DNA from: an uncultured Treponema sp.
Lineage (GTDB): Bacteria > Spirochaetota > Spirochaetia > Treponematales > Treponemataceae
Reading direction: 5' to 3'
Length of the DNA stretch: 35,125 nucleotides
Assembly: GCA_937885475.1 (NCBI GenBank)
Contig: CAKZZR010000139.1
Location: 1 to 35,125 of the forward strand
The notes beneath the pieces were generated by a model. The model worked only from the letters and a program-made list of their open reading frames with translations. It ran no database searches and was not told the DNA's origin. Below, piece by piece: positions 21,639-30,649 of this stretch. Positions within the stretch are counted from its first letter, which is position 1. Every line of letters starts with the position of its first letter. Position numbers and translations under genes: made by a program.

Positions 21639-24050
21639 TTAGCAAATCTCGCAGTTGTCGCTCTTTTCTGTTGTAATTGCCTTGCCGTCTGCAACCAGGT
21701 TCACACCTGCAATCTGTGCGGTGTGATTCTTGATTTCATAGTAGCACTTGCAGAATTTGTCTATGTCGATTTTTGCCGGCTTTTGGAACGACGGATCTGC
21801 GCCCTCAAGAACTACGGGCGTTCCTGCGGCTGCCCACGGAGCTGTAAGCAATTCAACTCTTTCTTTGCCGTCCTCTGTGTAGTCGGCCGCAAGAAGCATA
21901 CCACGGCTTTCTACTCCCTTCATCTTGCGCGGGGCAAGGTTTGAGGCGATGATTACGTGTTTTCCGAGCAGTTCGGCTTCTGTAAGGTATGGTCGAAGTC
22001 CGGACTGGATGATGCGGTCTTCTCCGCTGCCGTCGTCCATATGCTCAATGTAGAGCTTGTCGCCCTGCGGGTTTGTTTCTACAGATTTGATTACGGCAAC
22101 CTTAAGCTCAACATGCTCGTTGAAGTATGCCACCTGATCCGGCGCGAACTTGCTTTTGGAGTCGGCTGATTCAGGCGCCGGAGTTTTTTTATTGTTGCTT
22201 GGTGTGTTGCCTGCGCTTGCTTTTTGGGCAGTTGCGCCAGCCTTTGCGGCGTCTGAGCCTGATTTTGCGGTGGTTGAGCCTGTCGAAACCCCGCCCTTAC
22301 CGCTATTCTTTGTGTCCGGCGTAAGCGCCATAAGCTCCTCAAGGTCAATTTCGCCGCCGGTTGCCGGAACGGTGATGTTCCAGTTTTCAAGAACCTGCGG
22401 ATGGATTTCGCCGAATACGCCGACGGTTTTGCCGTTTACGGTGATTGCAGCCTGACGGCCAGGAATAAAGCGTGCATCGTTTGATTCAATCACTTCGTAT
22501 TTGTGGTCAAGGAAGTACAGCAAGGAAGAAACCTCGCTTGCCGCATTATTGAAGTTTGCGCCGCTTCCTGCGCTTACAAAGCCAAGGCACTGACGCGTGC
22601 GCGTTCCGGTGTTCTCTTCCTCGCACAGATAGGCTATTTTTCCGATTTCAAAAATCTTGTGCGGGTACATTGCGTTTGCGGACTTGCTTTCTGCGCGAAG
22701 AAGCGAAGAAAGAATGTCTGAGCGCACGAACTGATAGTTTTCGCTCATCGGATTGGCAATCTCAATGACGCGCGCCGGGTCAATGAGCATGTTGTCAATA
22801 AAGTCCTTTTTAGAGCCTACGTAGTTAAAAATCATTTCCTGATAGCCAAGACCAACCATCAGGGTTTTTGCTTTGCGTGAATAATAGGTGATTGGCAAAA
22901 GGCGGCCGATTGTAAAGTCGTTCGGAGTTTCAGGCTGGTATGTCTCAAGCTTTGTGCCAATCATTACGTCCTCAATGATGTCCACCTCATGCAGGAAGTC
23001 GTTGCGGTACGGAGCCGGGCTGAGCGTGAACACGGAGTCGGTTCCGTCGGTGGAAACCTCAACCTTTGAGCCCATGCGGGTAAGCGCGTCTACAATCGTT
23101 GCATCGTCAAAGTCCGTTCCAAGCAGCTTGTTTATGTGCGTGCGCGTTGCTTTTGTTGTAGGCTGGAAGTAGAACGGAGCCACAACGTCCCTACCGAGCG
23201 GTGTATCATACGGATGCTTTACGCAGACCGGCTCAATCTGATAGCCGACATCCGCAAAGTCGCAGGCAACGATGTTTGCGGCAAGCATGAGGTTTTCCAT
23301 GTTGTCGCCGGTAAGCTCAACCATAAGTCCGGTGTCGCCAACCTGTACGGCTCCAAGCGTTGCGCTGTTGATGACCGGAGCCATGGACATAACTTCGCCC
23401 TTGTTGTCGGTAAGCAGCGGGAATTTTTTGAAATCCTGAATAATCCAACCAAAGTCCTTTCCCTTTGGATGTTCAGTAAGAATCTGGCGGCAGGTAAGCG
23501 GTTTTTCAAACGTAAGAGGAACAAAAGATGTGGTGTCTGGGTCAACGGCTTTGTAGTGAACGGGGAATTCAATCTGATTGATGCGGTATACGCCCATGGA
23601 AATTGACTTTCGCTTGCGTCCGAAGTTCCAGGCAAGTTTTTCCTGTGTCTGGATGATGTCCTTAAGCATTGGGTCGTCAATTGCCTTTCCGTTGATGACA
23701 AAGGCAACCATGTATGGACGAATGTCCTTAAGTTCCGGGTCAACGGTAACGATGCGGTTTGCAAAATCCTTGATGTTTCCCTTTGTAGAAAGGAATGAGG
23801 AATAGTCCGTTCCCTTTACGCCTCGGTGCAACTTAAGCTGGCGGGCAACGCCGTTTGTGGACCATAAATCCGGGCGGTTCGTGTCGTTCAATTCAATCTT
23901 AAGAACGCGCTCGTCTTCTGGCAGTGTGGTGTCGGGCTTTTCGTCAAGTTCCGCTTTTGCGTATGTAAGTTTTTTTTCTAAGGTCTCGTAGTCGTATTTT
24001 TCTTCAAGAAGGGTAAAAAAAAGTTTTTCGTTAACTTCAATTTTTGGCAT
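21639..24050 (-). CDS. pheT: Phenylalanyl-tRNA synthetase beta subunit, archaeal type, with C-terminal EMAPII-like domain
   Basis: This 803-aa protein forms the PheRS tetramer with PheS and charges tRNA-Phe. Residues 1-575 match the shorter archaeal/eukaryotic beta subunit: the N terminus (MPKIEVNEKL) and 'ELNDTNRPDLWSTNGVAR' lack the bacterial N-terminal tRNA-binding domain. The B3/4 editing-type region and the B5 region (about 295-365) follow. Residues about 578-637 are an Ala/Ser/Lys linker. Residues about 640-803 form an EMAPII/Trbp111-type tRNA-binding OB fold: 'VELKVAVIKSVETNPQGDKL', 'SNLAPRKMKGVESRGMLLAA'. Archaeal-type PheRS is known in spirochetes; the C-terminal fusion is the unusual part. 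pheS is not in the window. Confidence 0.93.
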   Translation of the reverse strand: MPKIEVNEKLFFTLLEEKYDYETLEKKLTYAKAELDEKPDTTLPEDERVLKIELNDTNRPDLWSTNGVARQLKLHRGVKGTDYSSFLSTKGNIKDFANRIVTVDPELKDIRPYMVAFVINGKAIDDPMLKDIIQTQEKLAWNFGRKRKSISMGVYRINQIEFPVHYKAVDPDTTSFVPLTFEKPLTCRQILTEHPKGKDFGWIIQDFKKFPLLTDNKGEVMSMAPVINSATLGAVQVGDTGLMVELTGDNMENLMLAANIVACDFADVGYQIEPVCVKHPYDTPLGRDVVAPFYFQPTTKATRTHINKLLGTDFDDATIVDALTRMGSKVEVSTDGTDSVFTLSPAPYRNDFLHEVDIIEDVMIGTKLETYQPETPNDFTIGRLLPITYYSRKAKTLMVGLGYQEMIFNYVGSKKDFIDNMLIDPARVIEIANPMSENYQFVRSDILSSLLRAESKSANAMYPHKIFEIGKIAYLCEEENTGTRTRQCLGFVSAGSGANFNNAASEVSSLLYFLDHKYEVIESNDARFIPGRQAAITVNGKTVGVFGEIHPQVLENWNITVPATGGEIDLEELMALTPDTKNSGKGGVSTGSTTAKSGSDAAKAGATAQKASAGNTPSNNKKTPAPESADSKSKFAPDQVAYFNEHVELKVAVIKSVETNPQGDKLYIEHMDDGSGEDRIIQSGLRPYLTEAELLGKHVIIASNLAPRKMKGVESRGMLLAADYTEDGKERVELLTAPWAAAGTPVVLEGADPSFQKPAKIDIDKFCKCYYEIKNHTAQIAGVNLVADGKAITTEKSDNCEIC
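22264..22296. repeat. Short dispersed-type palindrome inside the pheT linker
   Basis: GGTTGAGCCTGTCGAAACC (22272-22290) is an imperfect palindrome with G/C-rich outer arms. This core resembles the short GTTGAGCCTGTCGAAAC-type element seen dispersed in many bacterial genomes. It falls in the coding sequence of the low-complexity linker of pheT, in frame. TGAGCCTG also occurs a few bases away, at about 22255-22262. Confidence 0.5.
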
Positions 24051-24157
24051 GTTGTTCCTCGTGGAAAGATTCTTTTTTATAGATTATAGAAAAGTATAGT
24101 TCATTATGGGGATTGTTTCAATTGTGAAAAATTCATGAGGAATTCTTTAAAAACCTA

Positions 24158-24186
24158 TTGAATTTGTTCGGCACAAAATATATTCT
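24158..24186 (+). promoter_or_regulatory. Promoter of the marR-RND operon
   Basis: TTGAAT (24158-24163), a 17-nt spacer and TATTCT (24181-24186) precede marR by 44 nt. TTTAATTTT occurs twice in the leader (24198-24206 and 24213-24221). No clear MarR palindrome is visible. Confidence 0.5.
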
Positions 24187-24230
24187 CTTGGTAACAGTTT
24201 AATTTTAGATTATTTAATTTTGGAAAGTTT

Positions 24231-24701
24231 ATGATTAGACAAGACGTGTACAAGTCCATTTCTCCGCTGATGAATCACGCGTATCGTCAGAAGAAATGGT
24301 TTGAAAAAAGCTTTAAGCCGCTCTGCAAGAAGTACGGTCTGAAGCATTCGGAGCTGTCGATTCTGATTGCGCTTCATGTGAATCAGGAAATAAAGTCGGC
24401 GGTGGACATTGAAAAATTCAGCGAGCTCAAGCGCGGGAATATTTCGGTGTGTATTGACGTGCTGTGCAAGCGGGGTTTTGTAAAGCAGGTTCCTGTTGCA
24501 AACGACCGGCGCTTCAAGCATCTGATGCTTTTAGAGGACGCGGAGGTCATTCTTGAAAAAGCGGACGAGGTTATAAATTATTATGCAAACTGTCTTTTTG
24601 AGGGAATTACACAGGAAGAATGCGCTGCATGCAACGCGGTGTTCCACAAAATGGACGACAATCTAAAAAAATTATATGAAAAAGAAATGGAGGAAAAATG
24701 A
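24231..24701 (+). CDS. MarR-family transcriptional regulator
   Basis: This 156-aa winged-helix protein of the MarR type has 'LCKKYGLKHSELSILIALHV', the recognition region 'IEKFSELKRGNISVCIDVLCKRGFV' and a wing 'PVANDRRFKHLMLLEDAEVI'. N- and C-terminal helices would form the dimer. MarR proteins usually repress efflux genes and release DNA on binding a ligand. It heads an operon with an RND pump, and its stop overlaps the TolC-like start as ATGA, so it very likely controls the pump. The inducer is unknown. Confidence 0.9.
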   Translation: MIRQDVYKSISPLMNHAYRQKKWFEKSFKPLCKKYGLKHSELSILIALHVNQEIKSAVDIEKFSELKRGNISVCIDVLCKRGFVKQVPVANDRRFKHLMLLEDAEVILEKADEVINYYANCLFEGITQEECAACNAVFHKMDDNLKKLYEKEMEEK

Positions 24702-26161
24702 AAAAACGACTGATTTGTACGGCTTTATGTGCGCTTGGTGTGGCGGTTGTTTTTGCTCAAGAGAATCCTGCGGAATTCTCAGAAAGGGCGGATGTGCTTT
24801 CGCTTACGGTTGAGGACGCGGTTCAGTATGCGCTTAACAACAGCAAGTCGCTTAAGAGCGCTGCTATAGATTTGGAGATTAAGAAGCGGGCAAAGGATTA
24901 TTCCTGGAATACGTTTTTGCCCAGCCTGAGCGCGAGCGCGACGGCAGCACGGACGAATTACAGCACGGCATATAATAGTGCGGTCTCTGGAATTACGTCT
25001 GGAGCGGCTTCTGCTTTTGCGGGCGGATATACTGCTGCTGGCGAGAATGCAGCAAAAGCCGCTTACGGAAGCGTCATTAAAAAACTTGACGACTATGATG
25101 ACAATGAGCAGAACCATTGGGTTCTTCAGGGCAACGTTGCCGCCCAGTGGAATTTCAATCTTGCGATGGTTGAATCAATCAAAATCGCAAAGAATCAGTA
25201 CGAGTCCGGAAACCTTACGTGGGAGCAGACGAGTCGCGAGACGGAGGTGAATATCCGCAAGCTGTTCTACGGGCTTTTGCTTCAGCAGGAAAACGTGAGC
25301 ATTCAGAAGGAATCGCTCAGCAATGCGGAATCCCGCTGGCGTCAGGCGGAGCGGCTTTATAACAGCGGTTCCGTTCCGCGGCTTCAGATGCTCAATGCCC
25401 GCGTTACCTACGAGAACAAAAAGCCAGAGATTCTTAACGCAGAAAACAGCCTTAAGCAGAGCAAGGAAATGTTCGCATTCCTTCTGGGGCTTTCATACGG
25501 CGAGGATTTTGAGCTTGTGGGCGCAATTGAATTTTCTTATGTTGACGTAAATGCAGACGAGCTGTTCCGCACCTACATTGACCAGAACCGCGACATTCAG
25601 GACTTGCGGAAAAAGAAGGATTTGCTTGACCTTTCTATCCGCGCAAAACAGCTTTCTACCTTTACGCCAAGCCTTTCTGTAAATTGGAACTACAACCCTA
25701 CCCTTTACGCAATGGGCGAATGGTCAGACAGCGATTTGGGAATTGGCGAGGCAAAGGACGGGGGCGCGCTTTCGTTCACGCTGGTATATTCAAATCTTTT
25801 TGACATGCTTCCGTTCAGCTCGAACATGCAGGGAATAAAGGATTTGAAGCAGCAGCGCACACAGCTTCAGCTTGGAATGGAGCAGTTGTATCAGAACACA
25901 GAGATTGAGATTCACAAGCTTGTGGACAGCCTGAACGTTGCAAAGGAAAACATAGAGGCAATGGAGCGCAACGTTTCTATTGCGCAGGAAGCCTACGAGT
26001 CCACGCTTAAGTCCTATAATGCCGGACAGACGGAGCGCCTGGAGCTTCAGGATTCAGAGACACAGCTGAATCAGGCAAAGCTCGGACTTTTGAGTGAAAA
26101 GAACAACTACATTTCGGCACTGCTGGATTTGGAAACAAAGCTTAATATCAGCTTGAAATAA
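24698..26161 (+). CDS. TolC-like outer membrane efflux protein
   Basis: This 487-aa outer-membrane channel of the OEP/TolC family begins with a Sec signal (to about Ala20, VVFAQ). Two halves show the family's long helices: 'LTVEDAVQYALNNSKSLKSA' at the start, 'ERLYNSGSVPRLQMLNARV' in the first half and 'KSYNAGQTERLELQDSETQL' in the second. A glycine/alanine-rich insert lies at about residues 95-125, probably in an extracellular or strand region. GGAGG precedes the ATG. It would form the outer duct of the tripartite pump encoded by the next two genes. Confidence 0.93.
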   Translation: MKKRLICTALCALGVAVVFAQENPAEFSERADVLSLTVEDAVQYALNNSKSLKSAAIDLEIKKRAKDYSWNTFLPSLSASATAARTNYSTAYNSAVSGITSGAASAFAGGYTAAGENAAKAAYGSVIKKLDDYDDNEQNHWVLQGNVAAQWNFNLAMVESIKIAKNQYESGNLTWEQTSRETEVNIRKLFYGLLLQQENVSIQKESLSNAESRWRQAERLYNSGSVPRLQMLNARVTYENKKPEILNAENSLKQSKEMFAFLLGLSYGEDFELVGAIEFSYVDVNADELFRTYIDQNRDIQDLRKKKDLLDLSIRAKQLSTFTPSLSVNWNYNPTLYAMGEWSDSDLGIGEAKDGGALSFTLVYSNLFDMLPFSSNMQGIKDLKQQRTQLQLGMEQLYQNTEIEIHKLVDSLNVAKENIEAMERNVSIAQEAYESTLKSYNAGQTERLELQDSETQLNQAKLGLLSEKNNYISALLDLETKLNISLK

Positions 26162-26186
26162 TATTGGGAATTATTGAGGAGTCTAT

Positions 26187-27095
26187 ATGAAAAACACAAA
26201 ATTGGTTGCATTTGCCTGCGGCGCTTTGGTGATTACGGCGGGATTTTCCGGCTGTAAAAAAAAGGCGGCTTCGGCAGCAGAAGAAAAGACAGAAACAGTT
26301 TTTGCAGTAAACGCATACAAAGCAGTGCCGCGCACATTGGACAATTATCTTGAATTTGGCGGAAACGTGCAGACGGCTTCCAGCGTAGACATCTTCCCGG
26401 ATGTACAGAGCGGAAAGCTTTCTAAAATCAATGTAAAGGTTGGCGACAAGGTACGCAAGGATCAGGTTGTTGCCGAGGTTGACGCAAGCCGCGCCGGAAT
26501 GGACTACAAGAACAGCCCTATTAAGGCACCTGTAGACGGAACGATTACTTCGTTCCCATACACGCTGGGAACAACGGTTGCCGCCAGCATGTCAATTGGA
26601 AAAATCAGCTCAACGGGAACGCTTGAAATAAAGACGAACGTTGCGGAGCGCTTTATAAGCCGCGTTTCCTTGAATCAGCGCGCGGAGCTTACCTTTGACG
26701 CGTTCCCTGGCGAAAAGTTTCCTGCCCGCCTTGTAGAAATTGACCCGGTTCTTGATTCCTCTTCACGCACGCTTGGAATCAAGCTGCTGCAAACACCGAG
26801 TGACTCGCGCCTTCGTGCCGGAATGTACGCCCGGATCAAGCTGGTAACAGACACAAAAAAGAACACCATCGTCATTCCAAACAACGTCATTCTTACCCGC
26901 AACGACGAGGACATCGTATACATAATCGACCCGCAGACGAACACGGTAAAGGCAAGTCCTGTTAAAAAGGGAATCCGTGTGGACGACAAGCAGGAAGTTG
27001 AGATGGGAATTACTCCCGGCGATTTGGTTGTCATAAAGGGACAGGCGCTGCTTTCTGACGGCGCAAAGGTAAATATTATTTCTGTAATTGAATAA
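26187..27095 (+). CDS. RND efflux periplasmic adaptor, lipoprotein
   Basis: This 302-aa membrane-fusion protein links pump and channel. The signal ends in FSGC (Cys23), so it is anchored by lipid. A split biotinyl-lipoyl domain ('VDIFPDVQSGKLSKINVKVGDK' and 'SPIKAPVDGTITSF') is joined almost directly, so the alpha-helical hairpin is very short or absent. The beta-barrel ('AELTFDAFPGEKFPARLVEI') and membrane-proximal ('IPNNVILTRNDEDIVYII') domains follow. The short hairpin is unusual beside a TolC-like partner. It starts 25 nt after the channel gene and ends 17 nt before the pump gene. Confidence 0.93.
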   Translation: MKNTKLVAFACGALVITAGFSGCKKKAASAAEEKTETVFAVNAYKAVPRTLDNYLEFGGNVQTASSVDIFPDVQSGKLSKINVKVGDKVRKDQVVAEVDASRAGMDYKNSPIKAPVDGTITSFPYTLGTTVAASMSIGKISSTGTLEIKTNVAERFISRVSLNQRAELTFDAFPGEKFPARLVEIDPVLDSSSRTLGIKLLQTPSDSRLRAGMYARIKLVTDTKKNTIVIPNNVILTRNDEDIVYIIDPQTNTVKASPVKKGIRVDDKQEVEMGITPGDLVVIKGQALLSDGAKVNIISVIE

Positions 27096-27112
27096 GTGAA
27101 CGAGGGGCATAC

Positions 27113-30100
27113 ATGTCTATATCTAAACTTGCAGTAAAAAAACCAACGACAACCTTAATCATCTTTTTGGTTCTGGCGGCTCTTGGTCTTTATTGTACGG
27201 CAACGCTTCCGGTTGATATGTATCCGGAAATGGATATTCCGTACATCATCGTATATACCGGCTATTCAAATGCCGGTCCAGAGGAAGTAGAAAAAAGCGT
27301 AACCCGAACGCTGGAAAGCACGCTTTCTGGTGTTTCAGGCTTAAAGAATTGTAAGTCGCGGTCGCAGACGGGCGCCAGCATGATTATCATGGAATTTGAC
27401 TACGGAACGAACCTGGATTCTTCTGCCAACGAAATACGTGACAAGATAGATATGGTGCGAAACTATCTGCCGGACGATTCTGACACGCCGATTATCTTTA
27501 AGATGGATCCGTCCATGATGCCGGTAATGAACCTTGTTGTTTCAGGTTCGCGCACGCCGGAAGAGCTTAGCTCCTATGTAGAGGACATCATTGAGCCACG
27601 CCTTGAGCAGCTTGACGGTGTTGCTTCGGTAACGGTTGTAGGAAGCCGCGAGAAGGCAATCATCATTGACGTTCCGCGCGACCGCTTGGACGCATACGGA
27701 CTGACTATTTCTTCCATCGCGCAGATGATTGGTGTGCAGAACATTACCAGCTCCGGCGGAACGATTGAGTCGGGCGATTCAAACTATTCAATTTCTGCAG
27801 AAGGAACGTACAAGTCTATAGACGACATCAAAGGTACTGTAGTTACCTACAAGCAGAAGGCAAACGCCGCAAATCCGGAGCTTGTTTCCGTAATGCTGCG
27901 CGACATTGCCGACGTATACGAAGGCTACAAGGACACCACGAACCTGGCTTATTTGGGCGACAAGCCTTCAATCCTTATGCTCGTGCAGAAGCAGTCTGGT
28001 AAGAACACGGTAGAAACCGCAAAGAAGGTGCGCAAGCAGCTTCCTGTCATCATGCACGATTTGCCCGCCGACATTGAGATTATTGAAACCTCAAACAACG
28101 CGGACGACATCAACAATACTATTAAGACGGTTCTTAAGTCGCTTTTTGAAGGTATCATCCTTGCCGTTGTAATTCTGTACATCTTCCTGCGCTCGCTTAA
28201 GAGTACCTTCATCATTGCGCTTGCAATTCCTATGTCCGTAATCATCACGCTGGCGCTTATGTATTTCTGCGGACTTTCCATCAACATGATGACGCTTTCC
28301 GGCTTGCTTTTGGGAATTGGTATGCTTGTGGATAACTCCATCGTCGTTCTGGAAAACATTTTCAGCTACCGCGAGCGAGACGCAAAGCCGGAGGTTGCCG
28401 CCGTTCTTGGTTCCGAAGAAATGATTAACTCAATCACCGGCTCTACGTTGACGACGGTTTGTATCTTCCTTCCAATGATTATGCTTAAGAAAATGCTTGG
28501 CATGATGGGACAGATGTTCATTTCGTTTGCGTTTACGATTATCTTCTCCCTGCTCTGCTCTCTTGTTGTTGCGGCGGTTCTGGTGCCGGTGCTTTCTTCG
28601 CACTATCTTATTGTAGAAAAATCTTCTTCCCGCAAGATGAACAGAATTGAGGCCGCCTTTGACCGCCTTATGGCAAAATTCTTCAACTGGCTGGACAAAG
28701 CCTATGCGCGCGGCGTAAAAACAGTTTTGCATCACAAGGTGGCGGTCATCGTTGGCGTTATAGTGCTGTTCATTGGCTCAATTATAGGCGTAAAGGTAGT
28801 CGGCTTTGTATTCATGCCGTCCGTTCCTGCAACAACGGTTATCGTTGACCTTTCAATGCCAAAGGGAACCACGGTTGATGCTACAAAGGAAATCATGGAT
28901 CAGATGAAGGCAAACGTTCTGCCGGAACTTAAGGGCGTTAAGTTCACCACAACGTCTGTAGGTGGCTCTTCGTTCGTAAGCAGCGCGGCTGACTCCAACA
29001 CCGCAGAATGGACGATTACCTTGTATCCAGAAAGCGAGCGCGAGGAAGGCTGGGACAACGAGGATTCCGCAAAGGAAAAAATCCGCAGGCACTTCAATTC
29101 GTTCCCGGGCGCAGAATTTACGTTCGGAACCGGAATGCAGAGCATGTCAAGCTCGGCAATTGATGTTGTAATCCGCTCTGACAATCTTGACCTTGCGCGT
29201 ACAACCGCAAAGCAGATTCAGAAATTGATAAAGGAAGAGGCTTCGGACTACGTAAACGAAACCACCATTGACCTTGAAGACGGACTTCCGCAGCTTAAGG
29301 TGAACATGGACCGTAACCGCATGTACGAGCTTGGAATTAACGCGTACACCGCCGGTGCCGAACTTAACGCCGCCATCAACGGAAAGACGGCCAGTCGCTA
29401 CGACGACAACGGTACGCAGATTGACATGATTGTTCGTCTTGACCCTGCCGACAAGCAGAAGTTTGGCGACCTTGAGCAGCTGTACGTAACTAACTCAATG
29501 GGTCAGCGTATTCCGTTCGCAAGCTTCTCCCGCTACGAGGAATCGCTTTCTGCGGTACAGATTCGCCGCGAGAATCAGAAGCGCACAATCCGCGTTTCAA
29601 TCGTTCCAAAGAAGGGACTTTCGCTCAACGTAATTCAGAGCAATCTTGAAAATCTCATCCGCGAAAAAATCGTTCAGGACGAGAACGTAATGATTTCGTA
29701 CGACGGTTCATATAAGGACATGATTGACGCGGTTAAGAAATTCGCGGTCGTAATCATCATGGCGGCAACGCTTGTTTTTGCGGTAATGGCAAGTCAGTTT
29801 GAGTCGTTCAAGGATCCGTTCATCATCATCTTTACCATTCCGCTTTCTTTTATCGGTGTCGTTACGATTTATCTTTTGAGCGGACAGATGCTGAACGTAG
29901 TTTCTGTAGTCGGAATGCTGGTTCTTGTAGGAACGATTGTAAACAACGGTATCGTACTTGTTGACTACACCAACCTGCTCAGAAAGCGCGGACTTAGCCT
30001 TGAGGACGCGTGTGTTGAGGCAGCCGGAAACCGTCTTCGTCCGATTCTTATGTCTACCTTGACGACAATCACCTCGCTTATTCCAATGGCGTTCTTCCCT

Positions 30101-30649
30101 GGAGAAGGCGGACAGCTTACCCAGCCAATTGGACTTACGGTTCTTGGTGGTATGACGTTCGGTTCTTTGATGACGCTGTTCGTAATGCCGGTCATCTACT
30201 ATCTGTTCAACCGCAAGAAGGAACAGAAGTTGGTTGCCGAGCGCGCGCAGGAAATGCAGGACTTTACGCTGTACAAGGCGGACGCAATAAGCAATTTTGC
30301 AGAAAAGGCGCACAAGCGCATCGAAAAGAAAACGCCAGACGCTACTGCTTCTGCTACGGACGGTAGTGCTGCTGCAGAGCCAAAGACAGACGCAGAGGTT
30401 GCGGCGGAAAAAATCGTGAATGAAGCCGAGGAAGCCGTTATCCGCGAGCGCATAGACTCTGCGATTTCTGCAACGTCCACAAAAGAAAAGCGTGTTAAGC
30501 CAAAGATTGTGGAAGCCCTTGAAGAAAAAGCAAAGGCGCACCGCTCAAAGTCGCGGGCATCCATTGCGCTCCGTCTTAAGGAGCTTCAGGAAGCACTGAG
30601 CGATGTTTCTGAAATGCTTATGGATGACGAACAGGAGGGCAAAAAATGA
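27113..30649 (+). CDS. RND-family efflux pump (AcrB/HAE type)
   Basis: This 1178-aa inner-membrane proton-driven exporter has twelve predicted membrane segments in two homologous halves, each with a large periplasmic loop. The first half starts 'LAVKKPTTTLIIFLVLAALG', 'LPVDMYPEMDIPYI'. The proton-relay helix 4 reads 'GMLVDNSIVVLENI' (one Asp, with Asn at the second site). Helix 10 has 'GTIVNNGIVLVDY', with Asn where AcrB has Lys. Both changes are common in non-proteobacterial pumps. After the last membrane helix a charged, Ala/Glu/Lys-rich tail of about 145 residues extends into the cytoplasm, longer than in AcrB. It overlaps the PII-like gene by four nt. Confidence 0.95.
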   Translation: MSISKLAVKKPTTTLIIFLVLAALGLYCTATLPVDMYPEMDIPYIIVYTGYSNAGPEEVEKSVTRTLESTLSGVSGLKNCKSRSQTGASMIIMEFDYGTNLDSSANEIRDKIDMVRNYLPDDSDTPIIFKMDPSMMPVMNLVVSGSRTPEELSSYVEDIIEPRLEQLDGVASVTVVGSREKAIIIDVPRDRLDAYGLTISSIAQMIGVQNITSSGGTIESGDSNYSISAEGTYKSIDDIKGTVVTYKQKANAANPELVSVMLRDIADVYEGYKDTTNLAYLGDKPSILMLVQKQSGKNTVETAKKVRKQLPVIMHDLPADIEIIETSNNADDINNTIKTVLKSLFEGIILAVVILYIFLRSLKSTFIIALAIPMSVIITLALMYFCGLSINMMTLSGLLLGIGMLVDNSIVVLENIFSYRERDAKPEVAAVLGSEEMINSITGSTLTTVCIFLPMIMLKKMLGMMGQMFISFAFTIIFSLLCSLVVAAVLVPVLSSHYLIVEKSSSRKMNRIEAAFDRLMAKFFNWLDKAYARGVKTVLHHKVAVIVGVIVLFIGSIIGVKVVGFVFMPSVPATTVIVDLSMPKGTTVDATKEIMDQMKANVLPELKGVKFTTTSVGGSSFVSSAADSNTAEWTITLYPESEREEGWDNEDSAKEKIRRHFNSFPGAEFTFGTGMQSMSSSAIDVVIRSDNLDLARTTAKQIQKLIKEEASDYVNETTIDLEDGLPQLKVNMDRNRMYELGINAYTAGAELNAAINGKTASRYDDNGTQIDMIVRLDPADKQKFGDLEQLYVTNSMGQRIPFASFSRYEESLSAVQIRRENQKRTIRVSIVPKKGLSLNVIQSNLENLIREKIVQDENVMISYDGSYKDMIDAVKKFAVVIIMAATLVFAVMASQFESFKDPFIIIFTIPLSFIGVVTIYLLSGQMLNVVSVVGMLVLVGTIVNNGIVLVDYTNLLRKRGLSLEDACVEAAGNRLRPILMSTLTTITSLIPMAFFPGEGGQLTQPIGLTVLGGMTFGSLMTLFVMPVIYYLFNRKKEQKLVAERAQEMQDFTLYKADAISNFAEKAHKRIEKKTPDATASATDGSAAAEPKTDAEVAAEKIVNEAEEAVIRERIDSAISATSTKEKRVKPKIVEALEEKAKAHRSKSRASIALRLKELQEALSDVSEMLMDDEQEGKK

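Noticed and set aside
29708..30541. 277-codon open frame opposite the RND pump
   Set aside because: Antisense to pump membrane helices and tail; the His/Arg-rich product lacks any family pattern.
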